Source of the DNA: Peribacillus frigoritolerans
GTDB taxonomy: Bacteria; Bacillota; Bacilli; Bacillales; DSM-1321
DNA: 64,000 nt
Direction: 5' to 3'
Assembly: GCF_040250305.1 (NCBI RefSeq)
Contig: NZ_CP158190.1
Location: forward strand, 4,992,001-5,056,000
The notes under the pieces were generated by a model that ran no database searches, was not told the DNA's origin, and was given only the letters and a program-made list of their open reading frames with translations. The position numbers were made by a program, and so were the translations under genes. Of this stretch, positions 50,420-60,820 are shown piece by piece (within the stretch, counting starts at the first letter, position 1; each line of letters begins with the position of its first letter).

Positions 50420-51412
50420 ATGATTCGAATCGGTCCATACATCAGTACCGTTCCCAGATTCCCGCGTTTCATCAGATTGCTTTCCATCATCGCATTATTT
50501 TTACTTTCATTCGGGGTCTTGATCCACATTGTGGAGCCGAAGAGATTCCCCACCTTACTTGATGGCATCTGGTGGGCAATCGTGACGATGTCAACGGTCG
50601 GTTATGGAGATTTCACTCCCGTGACCAATCTTGGTAAAATCATTGGGATGGTCCTCATTTTGTCAGGCGCTGGCCTGATTACCTCTTATTTTGCGTACAT
50701 CGCTAAAATTTCCATATCCAATGAACAGCAATTTCTAACAGGAAAGAAAGTATTCAGCGGCGGCGGACATATTATCATTGTGGGCTGGAATGGCCGTTCC
50801 AAGAGAATCATCCAAAACATTCATGATCGTAAGCACCATCAATCCATTGTCCTTATCGATGATACACTGCAAAAGCACCCGCTTCCAAGAACGAATATCC
50901 ACTTTATCCAAGGAAAAGCTACATTGGATTCCGTTTTACAGAAAGCCAATATTAAACAAGCCATGCGCGTCCTGATCACGGCTGATCTTAAACAAGACGA
51001 GCTGCAAACGGATATGTTCTCGATATTAACGTTACTGGCAGTCAAAGGGCTGAATCCGCATGTGTATTGTCTCGTGGAAATATTGACACATGAACAAAAG
51101 GAAAATGCTTTACGGGCTGGGGCGGACGGTATAGTCGAAACGAATAAATTCGCGAGTGAATATATGCAGGATTGCTTATCGAAGGGGATCATGACGGAAG
51201 CCAGAGAACAAAATGAGCGGGATGGATTGAGCCTCAAACAGCTGCCCATCCAGGATGACTGGGTGGAATTGACGTTCAAACAGTTGAACGTTAAGCTATT
51301 CGATCAAGACATTTTATTGGTTGGCATTATTTCAGGAGGCAAGACCTTAATCAAGCCCCCCGGAGATGTAATCATACATCGTGATGACACCCTGCTCATC
51401 ATTGAAGATTAA
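50420..51412 (+). CDS. yugO: Potassium channel YugO
   Basis: A 330-residue channel, the size of B. subtilis YugO (328). Two membrane helices flank the pore loop with selectivity filter MSTVGYGDF (residues about 60-70). A RCK/TrkA-N domain follows (GHIIIVGWNGRSKRII, then LIDDTL) and a TrkA-C-like part. YugO releases potassium for electrical signalling in biofilms. The ATG at 50420 follows AAAGGGTG; upstream frame starts at 50249 lie inside the sleL terminator. Its stop overlaps the yugN stop by 4 bases, tail to tail. Confidence 0.9.
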   Translation: MIRIGPYISTVPRFPRFIRLLSIIALFLLSFGVLIHIVEPKRFPTLLDGIWWAIVTMSTVGYGDFTPVTNLGKIIGMVLILSGAGLITSYFAYIAKISISNEQQFLTGKKVFSGGGHIIIVGWNGRSKRIIQNIHDRKHHQSIVLIDDTLQKHPLPRTNIHFIQGKATLDSVLQKANIKQAMRVLITADLKQDELQTDMFSILTLLAVKGLNPHVYCLVEILTHEQKENALRAGADGIVETNKFASEYMQDCLSKGIMTEAREQNERDGLSLKQLPIQDDWVELTFKQLNVKLFDQDILLVGIISGGKTLIKPPGDVIIHRDDTLLIIED

Positions 51413-51813
51413 TGTAATAAAAGCTTTTCCAAATCACGGACAAGCGTTTTTCCTAATGAGATATAGTTTTCCGGAAATTCAGCATCCGGATTTTCAGGCT
51501 CGGCAAACTGATTGAAGGAAGCGGAGAGGTTTCCGATATTTCCTTCATCGTCGATCCCGTCCTCGTACTTATGAGATAACAAAAACGGTTGTAAGAGTTC
51601 GACCATTACCCCGTCCTGATCGAGTGAACCATCAACAGCCTTGAAAGGGACTCTCAAGAATTGGTAGCCATCACTGTCATCAATCTTATAATCAAAAGAC
51701 CCGTGGTCATAATCCCATCCTCCGCCAATCGCATATCCTACCGGTTTTAACTTCGTCTCCAGATCGAACAAACCGAATGTTTTCCCTTCCAATTGAGAAG
51801 AAATTTTAATCAT
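51409..51813 (-). CDS. yugN: YugN-like family protein
   Basis: A 134-residue cytoplasmic protein: SQLEGKTFGLFDLETKLKPV, YAIGGGWDYDHGSFDYKID and FLLSHKYEDGIDDEGN are typical of YugN. Function unknown. It is next to yugO, in tail-to-tail overlap, and downstream of pgi in the same direction, as in B. subtilis. AGAGG lies before the ATG. Confidence 0.88.
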   Translation of the reverse strand: MIKISSQLEGKTFGLFDLETKLKPVGYAIGGGWDYDHGSFDYKIDDSDGYQFLRVPFKAVDGSLDQDGVMVELLQPFLLSHKYEDGIDDEGNIGNLSASFNQFAEPENPDAEFPENYISLGKTLVRDLEKLLLH

Positions 51814-51990
51814 TGTATAAAACCTCTTTCGCTAATTTTCTATTAGCTTAACCAAAGTGCCTTAAAAAAAACCTGGCCTGGCCTATTGTTCCTTCAATTG
51901 GAAAAAGGAATGGGAGTTCCAAGCTCCCCTTACGCTTTTGTGAAGTTTCCTTCTCTTCGCCTGACACTACTTTAGCTTTTCAAACAGAAA

Positions 51991-52036
51991 AAAAAGGCAC
52001 AAAGCTGGATGTAATTCCAGCTTGATGCCTTTTTTA
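51991..52036 (-). terminator. Terminator of pgi
   Basis: AAAAAGGCA, AGCTGG ... CCAGCT, TGCCTTTTTT: a two-part stem just after the pgi stop. Confidence 0.85.
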
Positions 52037-53383
52037 TTATAAGCGCTGTTCGAGCTCAGCTTTTTTCTTTTCATAACCAGGCTTGCCTAAAAGAGCAAAC
52101 ATGTTCACCTTATAGGCTTCCACTCCAGGCTGATCAAATGGATTTACACCCAGTAAGTAACCGCTCATTGCACAAGCTTTCTCGAAGAAATATACCAGGT
52201 AGCCAAAAGTATAAGCATCGAGTTGCGGAACCGTTACGATCAGGTTTGGAACGCCACCGTCCGTATGGGCTAACAGCGTACCCTCAAATGCTTTATTATT
52301 CACGAATTGTACCGTTTCACCTGATAGGTAATTCAGGCCGTCCAAGTCATTGGCCGCTTCTTCAACCAATATTTCATGACGGGCCTTTTCCACCTTGATG
52401 ACTGTTTCAAAAAGGTCACGCCGTCCTTCCTGAACATACTGCCCTAATGAATGAAGGTCGGTCGAGAAGTTAGCCGATGAAGGAAATATCCCTTTTTGAT
52501 CCTTTCCTTCACTTTCTCCAAATAACTGTTTCCACCACTCAGAGAAGTATTGAAGTCCAGGCTCATAGTTTATCAGCATTTCAATCGTTTTCCCTTTATT
52601 GTAAAGGATATTCCGAACCGCCGCATATTGGTAAGCCTGATTCTCACCTAGCTCGGAAGAACTGAAGTCCGCCCTAGCACGCTCGGCTCCCTCCATGATT
52701 TGATCGATATCCGCCCCGCTGACCGCAATCGGAAGCAGTCCTACAGCCGTTAAGACCGAGTAACGTCCGCCAACATCATCAGGAATGACGAAAGTTTGGA
52801 AACCTTCCTCCGTTGCTACCGTTTTTAATGCGCCCTTTTCTTTATCAGTGGTCGCATAAATGCGGCTCTTAGCTTCTTCAACACCGTATTTTTGTTCCAG
52901 CAGTTTCCGGAAAATCCTGAAGGCCAGAGCAGGCTCCGTGGTCGTACCGGATTTAGAGATGACATTGATCGAGAAATCCCTATTTTCCAATAGGTCCATT
53001 ACGTCCTGCATATATGTAGAGCTTATATTATTACCCACAAATAAAATTTGCGGTGCATTTCTTTTATCCGACGGTAAAATGTTATAAAAACTATGTTGAA
53101 GCATCTCAACTGCCGCTCGTGCTCCCAGGTATGATCCGCCGATACCGATAACCAGCAGCACATCTGAATCTTCTTTTATTTTAGCTGCCGCTTTCTTGAT
53201 CCTTGAGAACTCTTCTTTATCATAATTGGCGGGTAAATCAAGCCAGCCAAGATATTCATTGCCTGCCCCTGTCTGCTCATGCAGGGAATGGTGTGCCACT
53301 TTTACAGCATCCTGTAAATAAGTAATTTCATGCTCCCCGAAAAACGGCAGGGCTTTTGAATAATCGAAACGAATATGGGCCAT
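52037..53383 (-). CDS. pgi: Glucose-6-phosphate isomerase
   Basis: A 448-residue enzyme (B. subtilis Pgi, 450), interconverting glucose-6-phosphate and fructose-6-phosphate. Conserved regions are [18 protein letters not shown], the sugar-phosphate loop [34 protein letters not shown] and [34 protein letters not shown] precedes the ATG. Its terminator follows at once. Confidence 0.97.
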   Translation of the reverse strand: MAHIRFDYSKALPFFGEHEITYLQDAVKVAHHSLHEQTGAGNEYLGWLDLPANYDKEEFSRIKKAAAKIKEDSDVLLVIGIGGSYLGARAAVEMLQHSFYNILPSDKRNAPQILFVGNNISSTYMQDVMDLLENRDFSINVISKSGTTTEPALAFRIFRKLLEQKYGVEEAKSRIYATTDKEKGALKTVATEEGFQTFVIPDDVGGRYSVLTAVGLLPIAVSGADIDQIMEGAERARADFSSSELGENQAYQYAAVRNILYNKGKTIEMLINYEPGLQYFSEWWKQLFGESEGKDQKGIFPSSANFSTDLHSLGQYVQEGRRDLFETVIKVEKARHEILVEEAANDLDGLNYLSGETVQFVNNKAFEGTLLAHTDGGVPNLIVTVPQLDAYTFGYLVYFFEKACAMSGYLLGVNPFDQPGVEAYKVNMFALLGKPGYEKKKAELEQRL

Positions 53384-53489
53384 TCAAATTCCTCCTTGAA
53401 TTCTTTAGTTTCCCTTTCACTTTATCTGATGTAATTCTCATAATCAAGAAATCGATCATGTAAATAACGAATTATGCATATAAAGCAAT

Positions 53490-53511
53490 CTCCCACCCGG
53501 CAAGGTGGGAG
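53490..53511 (-). terminator. Hairpin after the butanol dehydrogenase gene
   Basis: CTCCCACC, loop, GGTGGGAG just past the stop codon; only a short T-rich tail. Confidence 0.6.
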
Positions 53512-53530
53512 AGCGGATCATATCACTTGT

Positions 53531-54694
53531 TTATAATGAAGCCCGTAAAATGGCAAGGACATCTTCACGGTTCAGGACCTTGAATCGTCCAAATTCCCCT
53601 CTGCTCATTGCTTTATCAGCCATGACTTCCAATTGTGAGTCATCGATGCCATAATTCGAAAGATTGGTCGGCGCCCCTAAGCTGCTCCAAAATGACCTAA
53701 GTCTTTCAATTCCTTCAAGGGCCGCTTCCTCATCCGTTTTACCTTCCGGATCTACATGGAATACACGGACTGCAACTTGCTTAAAGCGTGCGACATTTTC
53801 TTGGAGCACATGCTTCATCCAATTTGGGAATAAGATGGCCAATCCCCCTGCATGCGGGATATCATAAACAGCTGAAACGGCATGTTCAATGTTATGCGTT
53901 GCCCAATCACCGCTGTAACCAACCCCAAGCGACCCATTCAAGGCTAGGTTTCCGGCATACAGGATAGTGGCCCGGTGCTCATAATCCTCCAGGTCTTCCA
54001 ATAGTTTAGGTGCTGTTTCAATCACCGTAGATAACAGCGATTCACAAAAACGGTCTTGCAGCGGTGCATGCGTTTCCGGGTGGAAGTACGTTTCGAACAC
54101 ATGTGACATCATATCGACCATTCCGTATACCGTCTGGTCTTTCGGTACTGAAAAAGTATTTTCAGGATCCAAAATGGAGAATTGCGGAAATACCAATGGA
54201 CTTCCCCATCCGTATTTCTCTTTCGTTTCCCAGTTTGTTATGACAGATCCGGAATTCGCCTCAGAGCCTGTTGCAGCTAAAGTCAGCACCGTTCCAAATG
54301 GAAGGGCCTCTTCGACTGGTGCCTTCTTGATGACAAGATCCCATGGATCCCCCTCATATTTAGCACCCGCAACGATGGCCTTTGTAGCGTCTATAACGCT
54401 TCCTCCTCCAACAGCAAGGACAAAGTCGATACCATTTTCTTTACAAAGGTCAACACCTTTCCGGACTGTCGAGATGCGTGGATTCGGTTCAACTCCGGAA
54501 AGTTCGTGCACCTCTGCATTGATCTCTTTCAAGGCATTGACCACTTTTTCATATAAACCATTTTTCTTTATGCTTCCTCCACCGTATACAAGTAAAACTT
54601 TATCGCCATACGCAGGAATTTCAGTTTTTAAGCTTTCAAGCTGACCTTTCCCGAAAATTACTTTAGTAGGATTCTTATATGTGAAATTCTCCAA
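53531..54694 (-). CDS. yugJ: Iron-containing alcohol (butanol) dehydrogenase YugJ
   Basis: A 387-residue group III dehydrogenase, equal in length to B. subtilis YugJ. It reduces aldehydes with NAD(P)H. Seen are the NAD(P) site [27 protein letters not shown], and metal ligands in [37 protein letters not shown]. The TTG at 54694 was chosen because AAAGGAG lies 8 nt upstream, giving the normal N-terminus [17 protein letters not shown]; the frame is open to 54751 without a ribosome site. Confidence 0.92.
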   Translation of the reverse strand: MENFTYKNPTKVIFGKGQLESLKTEIPAYGDKVLLVYGGGSIKKNGLYEKVVNALKEINAEVHELSGVEPNPRISTVRKGVDLCKENGIDFVLAVGGGSVIDATKAIVAGAKYEGDPWDLVIKKAPVEEALPFGTVLTLAATGSEANSGSVITNWETKEKYGWGSPLVFPQFSILDPENTFSVPKDQTVYGMVDMMSHVFETYFHPETHAPLQDRFCESLLSTVIETAPKLLEDLEDYEHRATILYAGNLALNGSLGVGYSGDWATHNIEHAVSAVYDIPHAGGLAILFPNWMKHVLQENVARFKQVAVRVFHVDPEGKTDEEAALEGIERLRSFWSSLGAPTNLSNYGIDDSQLEVMADKAMSRGEFGRFKVLNREDVLAILRASL

Positions 54695-54895
54695 TGGTAT
54701 CTCTCCTTTAATGCCACATTGACTCCGTTTTTGAATTATCGACAGTGCCAAGTGCTAGTTTTTCTTTTATTCATTATGACCAATGTTCCATTTAAATACA
54801 AAATATCCGCCCGGAACTTTTGAGTGGATGTATATTTACATGATGAAAAAGCATGATAGTAAAGAACTGATTTTTTCAAAAAAGGAGGCTGTACA

Positions 54896-55129
54896 ATGAG
54901 TGGAATACAAAGAACTGCACTTGTTCTTACAATAATCGGGGCAATCAACTGGGGATTAATAGGTTTTTTCCAATTTGACTTGGTCGCTTCGATTTTCGGA
55001 GGGCAAGATGCTGGATTGGCCCGTATCGTTTATGGATTGGTTGGAATCGCCGGTCTCATTAATCTTGGTCTTCTCTTTAAACCAAGTCCTGAAATTTCCA
55101 GGGAGCCTGAAACCAAACCGACTCGTTGA
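54896..55129 (+). CDS. yuzA: DUF378 family small membrane protein YuzA
   Basis: A 77-residue protein with two membrane helices. The DUF378 run TALVLTIIGAINWGLIGFFQ and RIVYGLVGIAGLINLGLLF is clear. Function unknown. AAAAAAGGAGGCTGTACA precedes the ATG. In B. subtilis yuzA lies between yugI and yugJ exactly as here. Confidence 0.9.
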   Translation: MSGIQRTALVLTIIGAINWGLIGFFQFDLVASIFGGQDAGLARIVYGLVGIAGLINLGLLFKPSPEISREPETKPTR

Positions 55130-55166
55130 GGTCTTGACCATGGATAATGTTTATGTTCTATAAAAT

Positions 55167-55201
55167 AAAGCCGGACCATGGAAAACACATGACCCGGCTT
55201 T
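55167..55201 (+). terminator. Terminator of yuzA
   Basis: AAAGCCGG ... CCGGCTTT with CATG pairs inside. Confidence 0.75.
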
Positions 55202-55223
55202 ATTTCATTCATATGCCCCTGGA

Positions 55224-55258
55224 CAAAAAAAACCGGCTGATCGAAGGATCTGCCGGTT
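55224..55258 (-). terminator. Terminator of yugI
   Basis: AACCGGC, loop, GCCGGTTTTTTTT on the minus strand. Confidence 0.85.
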
Positions 55259-55266
55259 CCAAAAAA

Positions 55267-55671
55267 TTATTTTTTGATTAAGTCTTCGCGTTGAGATTGT
55301 TCAATCCACTCTTGAAGTTTGTCTTTCAATGTGTTGAAACCTTCAGTAGATTCGATGTGAGATGTCGCTTTAACAGATGCTTGGCGTTTTTTCGGAGCTT
55401 TTTTCGGAGCTTCAGTACGCTCAGGAGCTTCTTCTGTAGCGCGGATCGATAAGCCGATTTTTCCAGCAGCTGAATCGATGGAAAGAACTTTAACTTTCAC
55501 TTCATCGCCCACTTTTAAATGTTCGTTGATATCTTTAACGAAGCCGTGAGTAATTTCAGAAATATGAACTAAACCTTGAGTTGAATCATCTAGAGCAACA
55601 AATGCACCGTATGGTTGAATACCAGTAACTTTACCAGCAACTACCGCACCAATTTCGAATTTTTCAGACAT
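55267..55671 (-). CDS. yugI: S1-domain general stress protein 13
   Basis: A 134-residue RNA-binding protein. An S1 domain fills residues about 5-78: VVAGKVTGIQPYGAFVALDD, TQGLVHISEITHGFV, KVLSIDSAAGKIGLSI. A Lys/Ala-rich linker (APKKAPKKRQ) and a helical tail follow. YugI (GSP13) associates with ribosomes in B. subtilis. AGGAG lies before the ATG. The 55672-56016 gap holds the promoters of the two divergent genes and AT-rich DNA only. Confidence 0.9.
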   Translation of the reverse strand: MSEKFEIGAVVAGKVTGIQPYGAFVALDDSTQGLVHISEITHGFVKDINEHLKVGDEVKVKVLSIDSAAGKIGLSIRATEEAPERTEAPKKAPKKRQASVKATSHIESTEGFNTLKDKLQEWIEQSQREDLIKK

Positions 55672-56016
55672 GGTAACACTCCTATTTTATATATATTTTT
55701 TCGTCTTTTCACGCAATAAAAAATTATATCACATAATTGGAAAATAATCAAAGTTAAGTATACCATACTTTTTAGGATTTTACTCATTAAAAATGTTTGT
55801 TTTTTGGAAATAATAAATATTATAAGATCTTTATTTATAACTTATCCTAATAATTTGCAAATAACCTCTATTCCCCTTAATATATTTACTCATTTTTCTA
55901 AAGATTGTAATATTAAAACACTATTCAATTCCGCATAATCATAGTAAGATGAGAAAATGTTTTAAAAATGTAATATGCAGCTAGATATTTTTTACATCTA
56001 AAGGAGTTTTTCCATC

Positions 56017-57360
56017 ATGTCAAAACAAGATCAATGGACTTCAAAACTTGGGTTCATCCTGGCAGCCGCAGGATCCGCTATTGGATTGGGCGCCATTTGG
56101 AAGCTCCCATATATGACTGGGCTAAATGGAGGAGGGGTCTTTTTCCTGCTCTTCATTTTATTCACCCTGCTTATCGGGGCACCGATATTAATAGCCGAAT
56201 TCACGATTGGCCGCAATGCACAGAAAGATGCCATTAGCGCATATAAACATATCGCCCCGGGGAAGCCTTGGGCATTGATCGGATATGGCGGTGTCGTCGC
56301 TTCCATCATTCTGCTTTCCTTCTTCAGTGTTGTTGGAGGCTGGATCATCTCTTATTTAGCCAGAAGCTTTACAGGTTCCCTCTCAAACTTGACGCAAGAA
56401 GAATATGGAAACTTCTTCAATAAGATAATCAGTAATCCTTATGAAACGGTCATCGCTCAGTTATTATTCATGGTCTTTACCATTTGGGTCGTGCAAGGCG
56501 GCGTTTCCAAGGGAATTGAAAAGGCGAATAAATATATGATGCCTTCCTTGTTCATCCTTTTCATCATTCTTCTTATCCGTTCCTTGACTCTGGATGGAGC
56601 GATGGAGGGTGTTAAATTCTTCTTGAAGCCGGACTTTTCCGCATTAACAGGGGAAACGATCCTATTGGCACTGGGCCAATCCTTCTTTGCACTAAGTGTC
56701 GGTGTTTCCGTGATGGTAACCTACGCATCCTATTTAAGCAAAAAAGAAGATATTACAAAATCGGCCTTTTCGGTAGTTGGACTGAATATCTTCATTTCCT
56801 TGCTGGCTGGTTTGGTCATCTTCCCGGCTGTTTTCGCACTAGGCTTCAGTCCTTCAAGCGGGCCTGGATTAGTATTTGTCGTGTTGCCAGCCGTTTTCAA
56901 TGAAATGGCGCTTGGCGGGATTTTCATGTTCATTTTCTTCATATTATTATTATTTGCCACCCTTACGACGGCATTCTCCATTCTTGAAATCGTCGTTGCC
57001 GCCATGATCAAGGGTGATGCTGCAAAGCGTAAGAAGGCTTCTTGGATAGCTGGTATCACCGTTTTCTTAATTGGGATTCCAAGCGCATTATCATTCGGGG
57101 TGCTTTCGGATGTGAAGATTTTCAATTTATCCATATTCGATTTCGCTGATTATCTGACAAGCAATATCGCGCTGCCAGTCGGCGCATTGTTCATATCCCT
57201 TTTCATCGGCTATCAAATGAAAAGGATCGAGGTACAAAAAGAGTTCGAATCCGGCGCTGATTCAGGCCGATCACTTTTTAAACTTTGGTACTTCCTGATT
57301 CGCTACATCGTGCCGATCATGATCATACTCGTATTCCTTAAGTCAACTAATCTCATTTAA
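56017..57360 (+). CDS. Sodium-dependent transporter, SNF (NSS) family
   Basis: A 447-residue symporter with 11-12 helices, like LeuT, YhdH and YocR. The family start is WTSKLGFILAAAGSAIGLGA followed by IWKLPYMTGLNGGG, which holds the first sodium and substrate site. GQSFFALSVGVSVMVTYASY is the helix-6/7 region. It probably imports an amino acid with sodium; substrate unknown. AAAGGAG lies 9 bases or so before the ATG. Confidence 0.9.
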   Translation: MSKQDQWTSKLGFILAAAGSAIGLGAIWKLPYMTGLNGGGVFFLLFILFTLLIGAPILIAEFTIGRNAQKDAISAYKHIAPGKPWALIGYGGVVASIILLSFFSVVGGWIISYLARSFTGSLSNLTQEEYGNFFNKIISNPYETVIAQLLFMVFTIWVVQGGVSKGIEKANKYMMPSLFILFIILLIRSLTLDGAMEGVKFFLKPDFSALTGETILLALGQSFFALSVGVSVMVTYASYLSKKEDITKSAFSVVGLNIFISLLAGLVIFPAVFALGFSPSSGPGLVFVVLPAVFNEMALGGIFMFIFFILLLFATLTTAFSILEIVVAAMIKGDAAKRKKASWIAGITVFLIGIPSALSFGVLSDVKIFNLSIFDFADYLTSNIALPVGALFISLFIGYQMKRIEVQKEFESGADSGRSLFKLWYFLIRYIVPIMIILVFLKSTNLI

Positions 57361-57369
57361 CATTCAACG

Positions 57370-57403
57370 TGCCGTTTCGATATTTCTCGATGCGGCATTT
57401 TTT
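57370..57403 (+). terminator. Terminator of the SNF transporter gene
   Basis: TGCCG ... CGGCATTTTTT with a partly paired inside (TCGAT/ATTTCTCGA). Confidence 0.7.
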
Positions 57404-57501
57404 CACAAAACCTACATATATTCCATTACTTCCCTTAAGTAATAATATGGTAAAATAATTACATAAAGAAAATATATTTCCTGAAAAAGGAGTGTCTGAC
57501 T

Positions 57502-57855
57502 ATGTCAAATATCGCGAAGAATATCCGGCAATACCGAGAAGATCACAACCTCACTCAACAGGAACTGGCTTTGAAATTACGAATCGGCACGAAGAAAATC
57601 GAAAAGTATGAATCAGGTGAATCGGTTCCTGATACACAAACCATTTTACGGCTTTCCACCGTTCTTGACATTCCGGCTTCAGAATTCCTGAAGGATGCCC
57701 AGACCGGTAACGCCGCTGGTATCGACGAGGACATAAAAAAATTGATTGAAGAAATCGGAACCAAAAAAGCGGAGCTCATTCTAAGAACAGCTAAGGACTT
57801 TAGCGAAGAACAAATTCTGAAAGTTATGCATACTTTATATAATACACAAGCTTAA
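57502..57855 (+). CDS. XRE family helix-turn-helix regulator
   Basis: A 117-residue protein. The helix-turn-helix is at about residues 4-60: IRQYREDHNLTQQELALKLR, KKIEKYESGESVPDTQTILR. The tail (about 75-117) is a helical region IDEDIKKLIEEIGTKKAELI that may bind a partner. The target is unknown. AAAAAGGAGTG precedes the ATG. It lies between the SNF transporter and the alaT gene; it might regulate either. Confidence 0.85.
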   Translation: MSNIAKNIRQYREDHNLTQQELALKLRIGTKKIEKYESGESVPDTQTILRLSTVLDIPASEFLKDAQTGNAAGIDEDIKKLIEEIGTKKAELILRTAKDFSEEQILKVMHTLYNTQA

Positions 57856-57972
57856 TTCAAAAAATGGGTCGTAGTATGTGTATTTTTTTTCAAGGTACTG
57901 GATATACTATGATTAACACTTTCTATGTTAATCCATTAGATTAACTCTTTTTTCTAATTCCCCCTATGGAAA

Positions 57973-58009
57973 GGGATCCGGCTGTTAAAGGCCGGATCCC
58001 TATTTTTTT
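57973..58009. terminator. Bidirectional terminator before alaT
   Basis: GGGATCCGGC, loop TGTTAAAG, GCCGGATCCC, then TATTTTTTT. It ends the XRE gene or alaT. Confidence 0.85.
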
Positions 58010-58013
58010 GCTT

Positions 58014-59183
58014 TTATTGGCAATGATTCTTCATGAAACGTTCCATTCTTCTAAGCGCCTCTTGAAGCTGTTCCATGGAGGATGCATAAGAACAGCGGAT
58101 ATGACCTTCACCGCTTTCCCCGAACACATCTCCCGGTACAACGGCAACAAGTTCTTCCGTCAGAAGTTTCTCAGCAAATTCCATAGAAGTCATCCCCGTC
58201 TTCTCGATTGATGGAAAAGCATAAAAAGCCCCGCCAGGATTATGGCAATCCAGACCCATATCGTTAAATGATTTCACGATATAATTTCGTCTTCTCCGGT
58301 AACTCCGACGCATTTCTTCCACATCCTGCATACCGTTCTTCAATGCTTCCAATGCAGCATGCTGCGCAACGGTCGGCGCGCACATCATCGCATATTGGTG
58401 AAGCTTAAGCATCGCTTCGGAAATTTCCTTAGGTGCACAAACGAACCCAAGACGCCATCCAGTCATCGCAAACCCTTTCGAAAACCCATTGATGACAATT
58501 GTCCGCTCAAGCATGCCATCAATGGCAGCAAAAGAAGTGAATTCCTCATCATAAGCAAGTTCGGCATAGATTTCATCGGAAATCACCAGCAAGTCATGCT
58601 TTTTAATGATGTCAGCAAGCATCACTAATTCTTCCTGCCCAAGCTGGGTTCCCGTCGGGTTATTCGGTGAACAGATTAAAACGGCCTTCGTTTTAGGCGT
58701 GATCGCCGCTTCGAGTTGTTGGGGAGTCAACTTAAAGTCATCTTCCTTGGATGTTTGGACCGTGACCGGTATCCCCCCTGCCATGGTCACAAGCGGTGCA
58801 TAGGCGACGAAACAAGGTTCGACGACAATGACTTCTTCACCTGGATTCAAGATGGTCCTCAGGGCAATATCCAGGGCCTGGCTTGCTCCGACCGTGACAA
58901 TGATTTGATCGTCCGGTCTATACGAAACATGGAACTGCTTCTCCATATATCGGCTGATTTCCGACCTTAATTCAAATAATCCGGCATTTGCCGTATATGA
59001 GGTATATCCTTCTTCCAATGAGTTGATCGCCGCTTCCCTTACTGCCCAAGATGTTACAAAATCCGGTTCACCCACACCAAGAGATACGACCCCTTCCAAA
59101 TTGGCTGCCAAGTCGAAAAAGCGGCGGATGCCTGATGGTTTAAGCTCTGCAATCGTTTTTGAAACATAACTCGTTTTAATCAT
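58014..59183 (-). CDS. alaT: Alanine aminotransferase AlaT (YugH)
   Basis: A 389-residue PLP aminotransferase of fold type I. The Schiff-base Lys is in NGFSKGFAMTGWRLGF; other contacts are in SPNNPTGTQ and ISDEIYAELAYDE, and the Arg in EGHIRCSYA binds the carboxylate. In B. subtilis alaR-alaT makes alanine from pyruvate. Here the ATG overlaps the alaR stop by 4 bases (ATGA), so the genes are coupled. The order matches B. subtilis. Confidence 0.92.
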   Translation of the reverse strand: MIKTSYVSKTIAELKPSGIRRFFDLAANLEGVVSLGVGEPDFVTSWAVREAAINSLEEGYTSYTANAGLFELRSEISRYMEKQFHVSYRPDDQIIVTVGASQALDIALRTILNPGEEVIVVEPCFVAYAPLVTMAGGIPVTVQTSKEDDFKLTPQQLEAAITPKTKAVLICSPNNPTGTQLGQEELVMLADIIKKHDLLVISDEIYAELAYDEEFTSFAAIDGMLERTIVINGFSKGFAMTGWRLGFVCAPKEISEAMLKLHQYAMMCAPTVAQHAALEALKNGMQDVEEMRRSYRRRRNYIVKSFNDMGLDCHNPGGAFYAFPSIEKTGMTSMEFAEKLLTEELVAVVPGDVFGESGEGHIRCSYASSMEQLQEALRRMERFMKNHCQ

Positions 59184-59680
59184 GGTGACACCACTATCCG
59201 CTTATCTTCTTCAGTTTGATCAAAAATGGTGCCATCATGCTTGTATTTTTTCATGATGAAGTGAGTCGTCGTAGAAATGACGGAATCCAGTGTCGAAAGT
59301 TTTTCCGAAACGAAGCTTGCCACTTCATTCATCGAACGTCCTTCGACAATGACCGAAAGATCATAAGCCCCTGACATTAAATAAACGGACTGGACTTCTT
59401 TGAATTTGTAAATCCTTTTTGCGACATCATCGAAACCGACACCGCGTTTTGGAGTGACTTTTACATCGATCATCGCTGTGACACCATGATATTCATCCAC
59501 TTTTGCCCAGTTAATGACTGTTAAGTAACGTACAATGACCCGCATATCTTCTAATTTCTTCAATGTTATTTCTATGTCCGCTTCTGATTGATCGGTCATT
59601 TTAGCCAAATCCTTCAGATCAATCCGGCTGTTATTTTCAATGATTCTCAAGACTTCCAATTCCTCTTCATTCAAGTGCAT
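59180..59680 (-). CDS. alaR: Lrp/AsnC family regulator AlaR (YugG)
   Basis: A 166-residue regulator. A helix-turn-helix (about 5-50: LRIIENNSRIDLKDLAKMTD) is followed by a RAM ligand-binding domain (about 75-150: ATAMIDVKVTPKRG-like AMIDVKVTPKRGVGFDDVAK, VYLMSGAYDLSVIVEGRSMN). B. subtilis AlaR activates alaT. Overlap with alaT by 4 bases supports joint control. AAAAGGGGGG precedes the ATG. Confidence 0.92.
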   Translation of the reverse strand: MHLNEEELEVLRIIENNSRIDLKDLAKMTDQSEADIEITLKKLEDMRVIVRYLTVINWAKVDEYHGVTAMIDVKVTPKRGVGFDDVAKRIYKFKEVQSVYLMSGAYDLSVIVEGRSMNEVASFVSEKLSTLDSVISTTTHFIMKKYKHDGTIFDQTEEDKRIVVSP

Positions 59681-59977
59681 TGGAAAACCCCCCTTTTGGA
59701 ATTCACTAATTTAGATGTGATGGTTCGGCTGGCAGATAGTCTCACGAATTACCTTATTAGACTCTTTTAAAAATCCTATATGACAATATAATTTAATAAG
59801 TCCTATGCTGTCAGGATAAACTTACACTATTATATCAAAATTGGTTGGGGACCTGTTATAGTAATTGTATTTTTTCATCGTTATTATTACAATTACTGTT
59901 ATGCAACAGTATTAAAGGACCTTTTTTGGAATATTCAGGGTAACACAGGTTTGACCAATAACGGAGGAGGAGCTTTT

Positions 59978-60820
59978 ATGGAAAGTCATACAATCAAAGG
60001 TGTCGAACGGGTGGGTAATATCGAAATCTATTTTGAATATGACCGAATCGATGATTCCCTCCCCAACCTTGTCCTGCTTCACGGATTTTTGTCATCGAGC
60101 TTCAGTTTCCGTAAATTAGTCCCCTATTTAATCAAGGAATACAATGTGATCTCCATAGACCTCCCGCCATTCGGGCAAAGCGGAAAAGATTATCGATATA
60201 CATATTCATTCCGAAACATCGCTAAATCCGTCGTTATGTTCTTGGAGGGGAAAGGCATCAGGAAATTCAGTATCATTGGCCATTCCATGGGCGGGCAGAT
60301 TTCCCTGCAGCTCATCAAGTCATATCCTGATCTTGTCGACCATGCCATTCTACTTGCCGGTTCAGGCTATCAGCCCGGCTATTCGGAAAAAATGAAGATG
60401 GTCAGTTACCTGCCTTTCTTTTCATACGGGATAAAACGATATCTGCAAAAATCAGGTATCGAAAAGAATTTGAAAAATGTCGTCCATGACCCGGCGATGA
60501 TTGACGATGAAATGCGACAGGGATATCTAGGACCATTCATAAAGAAGCATGATATTTTCCGGGCATTGGGGAGGATGCTTCGAGATAAGGAAATCGATTT
60601 GTTGAAGGAGGACCTTAGTGAAATTCATACACCCTGCCTGCTTATTTGGGGAAGACATGATCGAGTGGTGCCATTGAATATCGGCGAAAGGCTCCATGAA
60701 GACCTGCCTAATTCCGAGCTTGTTATCATTGAGGATTCCGGGCACCTTCTTCCAGAGGAGAAACCGGAAGAAGTGTATCAACTAATTAAGGGGTTTATTG
60801 GAGTGGCCACCCCAACGTAA
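59978..60820 (+). CDS. yugF: Alpha/beta hydrolase YugF
   Basis: A 280-residue hydrolase. The nucleophile elbow is GHSMGG, the oxyanion region is LVLLHGFLSSSFSF, the acid is in WGRHDRVVP and the His is in EDSGHLLPEEKPEEV. Substrate unknown. The ATG at 59978 was chosen because GGAGGAGG lies just before; a TTG 27 bases earlier would start before the ribosome site. It ends at the beginning of the long tandem array and has no other terminator in view. Confidence 0.88.
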   Translation: MESHTIKGVERVGNIEIYFEYDRIDDSLPNLVLLHGFLSSSFSFRKLVPYLIKEYNVISIDLPPFGQSGKDYRYTYSFRNIAKSVVMFLEGKGIRKFSIIGHSMGGQISLQLIKSYPDLVDHAILLAGSGYQPGYSEKMKMVSYLPFFSYGIKRYLQKSGIEKNLKNVVHDPAMIDDEMRQGYLGPFIKKHDIFRALGRMLRDKEIDLLKEDLSEIHTPCLLIWGRHDRVVPLNIGERLHEDLPNSELVIIEDSGHLLPEEKPEEVYQLIKGFIGVATPT

